Assembly: GCA_943328365.2 (NCBI GenBank)
Contig: CALPZT020000076.1
Span: forward strand, 1-7,169
Direction: 5' to 3'
From: Bifidobacterium breve
Lineage (GTDB): Bacteria; Actinomycetota; Actinomycetes; S36-B12
Length of the DNA: 7,169 nucleotides
Shown in pieces: positions 1 through 6,109 of this stretch (position 1 is the stretch's first letter; every line of letters starts with the position of its first letter). The notes under the pieces were generated by a model that was given only the letters and a program-made list of their open reading frames with translations, ran no database searches and was not told the DNA's origin. The translations under genes were made by a program, and so were the position numbers.

Positions 1-1149
1 CTCGCGAAGATGAATGGCGAGCTCATTGCAGCGCTGCCCGGCGACGAAGCCCGTGCTCTTGGCAGCCTTCCCGCCGATGTTCGCACAGCCCTCGGCCAGC
101 CAGGGGCTGTCATCCTCGTCGGTGAGCGAATCGCAGCGATCAACGGCGGTCCCTCAGCCGTCGCGGCACTTGCTGCCGAGACTGGCGCATCGCTGGCCTG
201 GGTGCCTCGCAGGGCAGGGGAGCGCGGCGCACTCGATGCGGGTGCTCTCGCCGGCCTCCTGCCCGGTGGCCGGCAACTCGTTGATCCTGCGGCGCGAGCC
301 GAGGTAGCAGCTGCCTGGGGTGTTGAGCCTGATGAACTTCCAACGGTGGCCGGGCTCTCGGGCGAGCAACTCCTCATGGCCGCTCGAGATGGCGAGCTTG
401 CCGCGCTCATTACCGCCGGGGTCGAACTCGGCGACTTCCCGGACAATGAACTTGCCGTCGCAGCAATCGCCGGCGCCGGTTTCGTCCTCGCCCTCGAGAA
501 CCACCACTCGGCCATAACCGAGCAGGCCGACGTCGTCCTGCCGGTCGCGGTGGTCACCGAGAAGTCCGGCACCTACCTCGATTGGGAGGGCCGGCCGCGC
601 CCCTTCGGCCAGGTGTTCCGCGATTCGCTCGCCCAGAGCGATGCCCTTGTCCTTGGCATGATCGCGACCACGATGGAGCAGCGCCTCGGCGCGCATGACG
701 TCACGGCGATCCGGCGCGAGCTCGGCGCCCTTGGGTCATGGCAGGGAACGCGAGCCCAGCCCCCCGCTGCTCAGCCTGCGGGCAGCCCAGCCGCCGAAGG
801 CACGCTCCTCCTCGCTGCATGGCGAACGCTCATCGATGCTGGCGTCATGCAGGATGGCGAACCCTTCCTTGCCGCGACTGCCCGCCCCGTTGTCGCTGCG
901 ATATCAGCGAGCACTGCTGCCTCGCTCGGCAACCCCGTCTCGGTGACAGTGGCAGGCGAGCGAGGTTCGATCGTTCTCCCGGTGCAGGTGAGCGAGGTCA
1001 TCGACGGCGCGGTCGTCCTTGCGATGAACTCGCCTGGCTGCTCGATCTACCGCGATCTCGGAGCCCGTATCGGCGATGCCGTGAGCGTCCGTGCCGGCGA
1101 TGCCGTGAGCGTCCGTGCCGGCGATGCACGCGAAGGAGAGGGATCATGA
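1..1149 (+). CDS. nuoG: NADH-quinone oxidoreductase subunit G, C-terminal part (5' end outside window)
   Basis: The reading frame is open from base 1 to a TGA at 1147-1149, giving 382 visible residues; the start and the N-terminal Fe-S domains lie upstream. NuoG is the large peripheral-arm subunit that carries part of the Fe-S chain from NADH to quinone. The visible part is the catalytically inert molybdopterin-oxidoreductase-like region. The family motif ADVVLPVA, followed by TEKSGTYLDWEGRPRPF at visible residues 186-202, is typical of this fold. An Ala/Pro-rich linker (about 251-267) precedes a small C-terminal domain resembling the molybdopterin dinucleotide-binding barrel (about 294-355), ending AMNSPG. 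The last residues hold a duplicated octapeptide GDAVSVRA and an acidic tail. The stop overlaps the nuoH start in ATGA. Identity rests on these motifs and on the gene order. Actinobacterial NuoG is usually around 800 residues, so roughly half is seen. Confidence 0.93.
   Translation, partial: LAKMNGELIAALPGDEARALGSLPADVRTALGQPGAVILVGERIAAINGGPSAVAALAAETGASLAWVPRRAGERGALDAGALAGLLPGGRQLVDPAARAEVAAAWGVEPDELPTVAGLSGEQLLMAARDGELAALITAGVELGDFPDNELAVAAIAGAGFVLALENHHSAITEQADVVLPVAVVTEKSGTYLDWEGRPRPFGQVFRDSLAQSDALVLGMIATTMEQRLGAHDVTAIRRELGALGSWQGTRAQPPAAQPAGSPAAEGTLLLAAWRTLIDAGVMQDGEPFLAATARPVVAAISASTAASLGNPVSVTVAGERGSIVLPVQVSEVIDGAVVLAMNSPGCSIYRDLGARIGDAVSVRAGDAVSVRAGDAREGEGS
1071..1127 (+). repeat. 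24-bp in-frame tandem repeat, about 2.3 copies
   Basis: Two perfect 24-bp copies lie at 1072-1095 and 1096-1119, and a third partial copy (GGCGATGC) at 1120-1127. The unit begins GGCGATGCCGTGAGC and ends GTCCGTGCC. Because 24 is a multiple of three, it encodes GDAVSVRA twice and then GDA, inside the extreme C-terminus of NuoG. Full base identity between the copies, including third codon positions, suggests recent slippage or duplication. It begins after the conserved C-terminal domain, so it probably does not disturb the fold. Confidence 0.95.
1133..1138 (+). promoter_or_regulatory. Ribosome binding site of nuoH (AAGGAG)
   Basis: AAGGAG lies seven bases before the ATG at 1146. The nuoH frame stays open far upstream, to an ATG at 738, but only the ATG at 1146 has this site, matches the expected NuoH N-terminus and sits at the nuoG stop. 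It therefore decides the start. It lies within the last codons of nuoG. Confidence 0.8.
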
Positions 1150-2489
1150 CCGATCCAACCTACGGGCCCTTCGGGCTCGACCCCTGGTGGCTCGTCCTCG
1201 TGAAGGTGGTCGGCATCTTCGTGATGCTCGTCCTCCTCACCCTCTTCACCATCTGGTGGGAGCGCCGCGTGGTCGCGCGCATGCAGCACCGCGTTGGCCC
1301 GAACCGGGTTGGCCCCTTCGGCCTCCTTCAGTCGCTCATGGACGGCATCAAGCTTGCGCTCAAGGAGGAGATCATCCCGAAGGGGGCGCATCTCGCCGTC
1401 TACTGGATTGCGCCGGTCATCTCCGCGACGACTGCGTTCATCGCCTTCGCCGTGATACCCTTCGGCCCCACGGTTTCGATCTTCGGGGTCGAGACCCCGC
1501 TGCAGCTCACCGACTTTCCGGTGTCGGTGCTCTACGTGCTGGCAATCGCATCTATCGGCATCTACGGAATCGTGCTCGCCGGCTGGGCCTCGGGCTCGAC
1601 GTACCCACTCCTTGGCGGACTCCGGTCGAGTGCGCAGATGATCTCCTACGAGATCGCCATGGGGCTCTCGTTCGTCGCGGTCTTCCTCTACGCCGGTTCG
1701 ATGTCCACCTCGGCGATCGTCATCGCGCAGGAGCCCATCTGGTACGCGGTCATCCTGCTGCCGTCCTTCCTCATCTACGTCACGGCGATGGTCGGCGAGA
1801 CCAACCGCGCGCCCTTCGACCTCCCTGAGGCCGAGGGCGAGCTCGTCGGCGGGTTCCACACCGAGTACTCGAGCCTGAAGTTCGCGCTCTTCTTCCTCGC
1901 CGAGTACATCAACATGGTCACGGTCTCGGCGCTCGCGACCACCCTGTTCCTCGGCGGTTACCTCGCGCCGTGGCCACTCTCGCTCTGGGACGGCGCAAGC
2001 AGCGGCTGGTGGCCGATGCTCTGGTGGCTGCTCAAGGTGCAGGTCTTCATCTTCGGCTTCATCTGGCTGCGTGCCACGCTGCCGCGAATGCGCTACGACC
2101 AGTTCATGCGCTTCGGATGGAAGGTGCTCATCCCGGTCTCGATCGCCTGGATCCTCATCGTGGCTACTGCGCGGGTGCTGAGGGACGACGTCGTCCTCAC
2201 GAACCGCGAGCTGCTCATCGGAGGCGCGGCGACAATTGCGATCCTTCTCATCGTCTCCTGGGTGTTCCAGGCGCGCGGTGACCGGAGGGCCGCGGCCAGG
2301 GCTGCGCGTGAACACGAGGCAGCAAACCTTGCCTTCGATCCGATGGCCGGGGGCTACCCGGTACCGCCGATGCCAGGTCAGCAGGCGGTGGGCACCTCGC
2401 GCAGGTCTCGCGCCGGCGTCACCATCGTGCAAGAACGCAGCCTGACGCAAGCAGCAAACGACGTCACCGAGGAGGCCATCGATGGCTGA
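1146..2489 (+). CDS. nuoH: NADH-quinone oxidoreductase subunit H
   Basis: Encodes 447 residues of the membrane subunit that forms most of the quinone chamber and joins the peripheral and membrane arms. Family signatures include ERRVVARMQHRVGPNRVGP (about 39-57), MDGIKLALKEE, and the charged loop GETNRAPFDLPEAEGELVGG (217-236) followed by FHTEYSS, which lines the quinone site and starts the proton path. About eight hydrophobic helices run from residue 14 (WWLVLVKVVG) to about 376. The E. coli protein has about 325 residues. The excess here lies in loops and in a tail of about 70 residues (377-447), Arg/Ala-rich at first, then FDPMAGGYPVPPMPG and a polar end; such tails are common in actinobacterial NuoH. 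ATG at 1146 overlaps the nuoG stop, and the gene end overlaps nuoI by 8 bp. No key residue appears missing. Confidence 0.97.
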   Translation: MTDPTYGPFGLDPWWLVLVKVVGIFVMLVLLTLFTIWWERRVVARMQHRVGPNRVGPFGLLQSLMDGIKLALKEEIIPKGAHLAVYWIAPVISATTAFIAFAVIPFGPTVSIFGVETPLQLTDFPVSVLYVLAIASIGIYGIVLAGWASGSTYPLLGGLRSSAQMISYEIAMGLSFVAVFLYAGSMSTSAIVIAQEPIWYAVILLPSFLIYVTAMVGETNRAPFDLPEAEGELVGGFHTEYSSLKFALFFLAEYINMVTVSALATTLFLGGYLAPWPLSLWDGASSGWWPMLWWLLKVQVFIFGFIWLRATLPRMRYDQFMRFGWKVLIPVSIAWILIVATARVLRDDVVLTNRELLIGGAATIAILLIVSWVFQARGDRRAAARAAREHEAANLAFDPMAGGYPVPPMPGQQAVGTSRRSRAGVTIVQERSLTQAANDVTEEAIDG

Positions 2490-3051
2490 ACTACCCCAGG
2501 CTGCCCGCGGCTTCGGGGTCACCTTCTTCACGATGTTCAAGAAGGTGGTCACCGAGCAGTATCCCGAGGACCGCGACAAGTACCCGCCGAAGCCGCGCTT
2601 CCATGGACGCCACCAGCTCAATCGTTGGGCCGACGGCCTCGAGAAGTGCATCGGCTGCGAACTGTGCGCCTGGGCCTGCCCGGCTGACGCGATTTTCGTC
2701 GAGGGAGCCTCGAATAGCGATGAGGAGCGATTCTCGCCGGGAGAGCGGTACGGCCGGGTTTACCAGATCAACTACCTGCGCTGCATCTTCTGCGGGCTGT
2801 GCATCGAGGCGTGCCCGACTCGCGCACTCACGATGACGAATGAGTATGAGCTCGCCGACTCAAGCCGGGCTTCGCTCATCTACGAGAAGGTCGATCTCCT
2901 CGGCCCTATGCTGCCGGGCATGCTGCCCGCCCCACATGCCATGGTGCCCGGGTTGACCGACACCGACTACTACGCGGGCAAGGTCAAGGGCTCAGTGCCC
3001 GAGCAGGCCGCGGGCATGACCGTGGTTGACGACGGCGGAGCCGCCTCATGA
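2482..3051 (+). CDS. nuoI: NADH-quinone oxidoreductase subunit I (2x[4Fe-4S] ferredoxin-like)
   Basis: Encodes 189 residues. NuoI sits at the base of the peripheral arm and holds clusters N6a and N6b, which pass electrons from NuoG towards NuoB and the terminal cluster near quinone. Both eight-cysteine motifs are complete: CIGCELCAWACP (Cys 56, 59, 62, 66) and CIFCGLCIEACP (Cys 101, 104, 107, 111). An amphipathic N-terminal segment (GFGVTFFTMFKKVV) is the usual membrane-contact helix. PRFHGRHQLNRW before the first cluster is typical of the family. After the second cluster comes a tail of more than 60 residues with MLPGMLPAPHAMVPG, longer than in many non-actinobacterial homologues. The ATG at 2482 is preceded by GAGGAGG (2469-2475) with six bases of spacing. 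The start lies inside nuoH, and the stop overlaps the nuoJ start in ATGA. Confidence 0.97.
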   Translation: MAELPQAARGFGVTFFTMFKKVVTEQYPEDRDKYPPKPRFHGRHQLNRWADGLEKCIGCELCAWACPADAIFVEGASNSDEERFSPGERYGRVYQINYLRCIFCGLCIEACPTRALTMTNEYELADSSRASLIYEKVDLLGPMLPGMLPAPHAMVPGLTDTDYYAGKVKGSVPEQAAGMTVVDDGGAAS

Positions 3052-3800
3052 GCGGCGAAGACTGGACGTTTTGGATCAGCGGATCCTTCGCGGTGATCGG
3101 GGCTCTGGGCCTGGTGCTCTCGCGCAAGGCGGTGCACAGCGCCCTGTGGGTCGCCTTCACGATGATCAACCTCGCCGTCCTGTACATCGCGAATGGGGCG
3201 CCCTTCCTCGGGATGGTGCAGATCATCGTCTACACCGGCGCCGTGATGATGCTCTTTCTCTTCGTGCTCATGGTGGTGGGCGTCGACTCGTCCGACTCCC
3301 TCATCGAGACTCTCAAGGGCCAGCGCATCGCTGCCGTCTTGTTCGGCCTCGGCCTCGCCGCTCTCCTCGTCTTCGGGGTCGGCAACGGCCTCGTCAATGC
3401 CGGCACTGTCGGGCTGGTCGAGGCGAATAGCGCCGACGGCGGCAACGTCGAAGGCATCGCGCGGATCATCTTCACCGATTACCTCATCGCTTTCGAGGCG
3501 ACCTCTGCGCTCCTCATCACGGCGGCGCTCGGTGCCATGGTGCTCGCTCATCGGGAGCGTTGGATTCCCCGCGCGTCCCAGGAGGAGTTGTCGAAGGCCC
3601 GATTCCTGTCCGGCACCCATCCGGGCAACCTCCCGACCCCCGGTGTCTATGCGCGCCACAACGCAGTCGATACCCCGGCCCTGCTGCCTGACGGTTCGGT
3701 CAGCGAGGAGAGCATCCCGGGGCCACTGCAGGCTCGCGGCGACATACGCGCCGTCGATCATCACGAGGTCAACGAGATCAAGGAGGTCGGCTCAGCGTGA
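3048..3800 (+). CDS. nuoJ: NADH-quinone oxidoreductase subunit J
   Basis: Encodes 250 residues. NuoJ is a five-helix membrane subunit between NuoH and the antiporter-like subunits; its third helix changes conformation during coupling. That helix is seen as MVQIIVYTGAVMMLFLFVLMVVG (residues 56-78), with Tyr62 in the conserved position. Other helices are about 8-24, 30-48, 92-113 and 145-168 (YLIAFEATSALLITAALG). The membrane part is followed by a polar tail of about 80 residues (169-250) that includes PTPGVYARHNAVDTPALL, a feature I associate with actinobacterial NuoJ; E. coli NuoJ is only about 184 residues. The ATG at 3048 overlaps the nuoI stop, and GGAG at 3037-3040 lies seven bases upstream. 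The end overlaps nuoK in GTGA. Confidence 0.96.
   Translation: MSGEDWTFWISGSFAVIGALGLVLSRKAVHSALWVAFTMINLAVLYIANGAPFLGMVQIIVYTGAVMMLFLFVLMVVGVDSSDSLIETLKGQRIAAVLFGLGLAALLVFGVGNGLVNAGTVGLVEANSADGGNVEGIARIIFTDYLIAFEATSALLITAALGAMVLAHRERWIPRASQEELSKARFLSGTHPGNLPTPGVYARHNAVDTPALLPDGSVSEESIPGPLQARGDIRAVDHHEVNEIKEVGSA
3780..3787 (+). promoter_or_regulatory. Consensus ribosome binding site of nuoK (AAGGAGGT)
   Basis: AAGGAGGT is a full-length match to the anti-Shine-Dalgarno end of 16S rRNA, nine bases before the GTG at 3797. It supports the GTG start, which overlaps the nuoJ stop in GTGA. It is embedded in nuoJ codons (Ile-Lys-Glu-Val), and no other site in the window matches as completely. Confidence 0.85.
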
Positions 3801-4096
3801 ACCCGTCTAACGTCGTCATCCTCTCGGCGATCCTGTTTTCCATAGGAGCCATCGGCGTCCTCGTGCGCCGCAACGCGATCATCGTGTTCATGTGCGTTGA
3901 GCTCATGCTCAATGCGGCGAACCTCGCGTTCGTTGCCTTTGCGCGGATGAACGGCAACCTCGATGGCCAAGTCGTCGCCTTCTTCGTCATGGTCGTCGCG
4001 GCAGCCGAAGTCGTGGTCGGGCTCGCGATCATCGTGACGATCTTCCGAACTCGCCGATCCGCATCGATCGACGAACCCAATCTGCTCAAGTACTAG
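3797..4096 (+). CDS. nuoK: NADH-quinone oxidoreductase subunit K
   Basis: Encodes 99 residues, the normal family length (about 100). NuoK is a three-helix membrane subunit related to MrpC that provides two buried glutamates to the proton path next to NuoJ and NuoN. These are visible as Glu35 in FMCVELMLNAANL and Glu71 in VVAAAEVVVGLAI, matching E. coli Glu36 and Glu72. Helices are about 4-22, 27-49 and 59-84. The short tail is polar and ends PNLLKY. The start is GTG with a consensus ribosome binding site upstream. It is the last gene before the only gap in this part of the operon. Confidence 0.97.
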   Translation: MNPSNVVILSAILFSIGAIGVLVRRNAIIVFMCVELMLNAANLAFVAFARMNGNLDGQVVAFFVMVVAAAEVVVGLAIIVTIFRTRRSASIDEPNLLKY

Positions 4097-4103
4097 ATCT
4101 GAC

Positions 4104-4123
4104 TGCCCGGGCGAGCCCGGGCA
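4104..4123. other. Perfect GC-rich inverted repeat in the nuoK-nuoL gap
   Basis: The arms TGCCCGGGC (4104-4112) and GCCCGGGCA (4115-4123) are exact reverse complements separated by GA. As RNA this would fold into an eight-pair stem with loop CGAG, starting eight bases after the nuoK stop. No T-run follows (next bases are TCTCGAC), so it is not a standard intrinsic terminator, and nuoL and nuoM continue downstream. It could be a partial terminator, an mRNA end-stabilising hairpin or a processing site. Each arm also contains the palindrome CCCGGG. The structure is seen in the sequence; its function is inferred. Confidence 0.75.
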
Positions 4124-4148
4124 TCTCGACAACGGATAGGACGCGAAC

Positions 4149-4172
4149 GTGACGAACGAGGAGGCGCGGTGA
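4149..4172 (+). other. Possible seven-codon leader frame overlapping the nuoL start
   Basis: GTG at 4149 opens a frame of seven codons (MTNEEAR) that ends at TGA 4170-4172, overlapping the nuoL GTG in GTGA, the same junction type as nuoJ/nuoK and nuoL/nuoM. A weak AGGA lies at 4138-4141, seven bases upstream. The nuoL ribosome binding site lies within it. It could couple translation into nuoL, but frames this short occur often by chance, so it is listed as a possibility only. Confidence 0.25.
4158..4164 (+). promoter_or_regulatory. Ribosome binding site of nuoL (GAGGAGG)
   Basis: GAGGAGG ends four bases before the GTG at 4169. The spacing is short but workable, and this is the best site in the region. 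It favours GTG 4169 over the in-frame ATG at 4226, whose AGGAG (4218-4222) is only three bases away. Confidence 0.7.
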
Positions 4173-6109
4173 TCAGCACCAGCGCTGTCGTCTGGGCGGA
4201 GGGTGCACCCACGCTGCAGGAGCTCATGCCGGCGGAAGGCGTGTTCTCACTGATCTGGCTGCTCATCGCACTGCCACTGCTCGGCGCGGTCGTACTCCTG
4301 CTGGGCGGGCGACGCACGAATCGATGGGGTCCGTACCTTGCGGTCCTCACCGTGACGGCATCCGCCGTGCTCGGCATCCTCATGGTCATCGGCCTCATGG
4401 GCCGAGGGGCTGAGGAGCGCTCGATCGGGCAGAGCCTGTTCACCTGGGTCTTTGCCGGTCAGTTCGAGGCCGACATGGCCTTCCAGCTTGATCAGCTCTC
4501 GATGGTGTTCGTCCTGCTCATCACGATCGTGGGCGCACTCATCCACGTCTACTCGCTCGGCTACATGGCCGAGGATCCGAACCGTCGCAAGTTCTTCGGC
4601 TACCTCAACCTCTTCGTCGCTGCGATGCTCATCCTCGTCCTCGCGAACAACTACCTGCTCCTGTACGTGGGCTGGGAGGGCGTGGGCCTTGCGAGCTACC
4701 TGCTCATCGGGTTCTGGCAGCACAAGCCAACCGCGGCAGCGGCAGCCAAGAAGGCGTTCATCATCAACCGGGTCGGCGACGTCGGCCTGAGCATTGCCAT
4801 CATGGTGATCTTCGTGACCTTCGGCTCCGTGACCTTCGACGACGTGTTCGGCCAGGCGAGCGAGGTCAACGAGGGCACGCTGACGGCGATCGGACTCCTC
4901 CTGCTCCTCGCCGCCGCCGGCAAGTCTGCGCAGTTCCCGCTGCAGGCATGGCTGCTCGATGCAATGGAGGGCCCAACTCCGGTCTCAGCCCTTATCCACG
5001 CAGCGACCATGGTCACGGCCGGCGTCTACCTCATCGCCCGGAGCAATGCGATCTACGATCGGGCAGTCTGGGCAGCGACCGCGGTAGTCGTCGTCGGCCT
5101 TATCACGATCTTCATGGGCGCCATCATCGGATCGGCGAAGGACGACATCAAGAAGTCGCTCGCAGGTTCGACGATGAGCCAGATCGGCTACATGATCATG
5201 GCCGCAGGGCTCGGGCCCATCGGCTATGTCTTCGCAATCTTCCACCTCCTCACGCACGGCGTGTTCAAGGCAGGGCTCTTCCTAGGCGCCGGTTCGGTGA
5301 TGCACGGAATGCATGACAACGTGAATATGCGGCGCTACGGCGCTCTGCGCGCTGCGATGGGCGTCACCTTCGTCACGTTCATGGCCGGCTACTTGGCCAT
5401 CATCGGAATTCCGCCGTTCTCGGGATTCTGGTCGAAGGATGAGATCATCCACGCGGCATTCGAGCGGAGCCCGATCATCGGCAGCCTCGCGATTCTCGCG
5501 GCCGGAATCACCGGGTTCTACATGACCCGAATGGTCGCGATGACCTTCTTCGGCAAGGCGCGATGGGAGGACGATGTCCATCCCCATGAATCACCAAAGG
5601 TCATGACGATTCCGCTCATCATCCTTGCGATCGGATCGACATTCCTCGGCATGGCACTGCTCTTCTGGGGCAATATCGAAACGTGGCTGGAGCCGGTTGT
5701 CGGCTTCTCCACGGCAGAATCACCGCTCTCGACGACCGCCGTCATCGCCATCTCGTTGGCATTCGTCATCGTCGGCTCGGTCATTGGCTGGATCAGCTAC
5801 GCACGCCGCGAAGTGCCGATCGTTGCACCGAGGGGTTCATGGCTGACACGGGCTGCGCGCGCTGATCTGTATGGAGATGCCGTGAACGAAGGGGTCATCG
5901 TTCGCCCGTCGTTCTGGCTATCGCGAGTGCTCATTTGGTTCGACGCTCGAGTGATCGACGGGATCGTGAATGGTAGCGCTGCACTTGTCGGCGGATCGTC
6001 CGGACGCATGCGCAGATACCAGAGCGGCTTCGCCCGCTCCTATGCCCTGTCCATGGTTGGCGGCGCTGTCATTGTCCTGCTCGCACTGGTCTTGGTGAGG
6101 CTCTCGTGA
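4169..6109 (+). CDS. nuoL: NADH-quinone oxidoreductase subunit L (distal antiporter-like subunit)
   Basis: Encodes 646 residues with the GTG start. NuoL is the end subunit of the membrane arm, related to MrpA-type antiporters, and carries a proton channel plus the long lateral helix that braces the arm. Key residues by comparison with E. coli: Glu170 in YVGWEGVGLASY (E144), Asp204 in NRVGDVGL (D178), Lys252 in AGKSAQFPLQAWL (K229), His277 in PVSALIHAATMVTAGVYL (H254), His359 and His363 in FHLLTHGVFKAGLF, and Lys423 in GFWSKDEI (K399). The C-terminal part (about 540-646) has the hydrophilic stretch and final helix expected for the lateral helix and anchor. The N-terminus starts about 25 residues earlier than in E. 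coli; ATG 4226 is an alternative start. A 72-bp gap separates it from nuoK. Its stop overlaps the nuoM start in GTGA. Confidence 0.97.
   Translation: MISTSAVVWAEGAPTLQELMPAEGVFSLIWLLIALPLLGAVVLLLGGRRTNRWGPYLAVLTVTASAVLGILMVIGLMGRGAEERSIGQSLFTWVFAGQFEADMAFQLDQLSMVFVLLITIVGALIHVYSLGYMAEDPNRRKFFGYLNLFVAAMLILVLANNYLLLYVGWEGVGLASYLLIGFWQHKPTAAAAAKKAFIINRVGDVGLSIAIMVIFVTFGSVTFDDVFGQASEVNEGTLTAIGLLLLLAAAGKSAQFPLQAWLLDAMEGPTPVSALIHAATMVTAGVYLIARSNAIYDRAVWAATAVVVVGLITIFMGAIIGSAKDDIKKSLAGSTMSQIGYMIMAAGLGPIGYVFAIFHLLTHGVFKAGLFLGAGSVMHGMHDNVNMRRYGALRAAMGVTFVTFMAGYLAIIGIPPFSGFWSKDEIIHAAFERSPIIGSLAILAAGITGFYMTRMVAMTFFGKARWEDDVHPHESPKVMTIPLIILAIGSTFLGMALLFWGNIETWLEPVVGFSTAESPLSTTAVIAISLAFVIVGSVIGWISYARREVPIVAPRGSWLTRAARADLYGDAVNEGVIVRPSFWLSRVLIWFDARVIDGIVNGSAALVGGSSGRMRRYQSGFARSYALSMVGGAVIVLLALVLVRLS

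Noticed and set aside
738..1145. Upstream extension of the nuoH frame to an ATG at 738
   Set aside because: The extra residues are Arg/Cys-rich out-of-frame translation of nuoG. The ATG at 1146 has a good ribosome binding site and matches the NuoH N-terminus.
1047..2651. Long open frame (534 codons) on the minus strand opposite nuoH
   Set aside because: It has a charged, low-complexity composition (Glu/Asp/Arg/His) typical of the antisense of a GC-rich membrane protein gene, and lies fully opposite well-identified nuoG/nuoH/nuoI sequence.
2970..3764. Minus-strand open frame of 264 codons opposite nuoJ
   Set aside because: Same cause: antisense of hydrophobic codons in GC-rich DNA. It has no recognisable domain, and the + strand product is clearly NuoJ.
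4104..4130. Intrinsic terminator ending the operon after nuoK
   Set aside because: The stem is strong, but no T-run follows and nuoL and nuoM continue the same complex a few dozen bases later.
4097..4168. A promoter for nuoL-nuoM in the gap
   Set aside because: I see no convincing pair of -35 and -10 elements in these 72 bases; the hairpin and ribosome binding site account for most of the visible structure.
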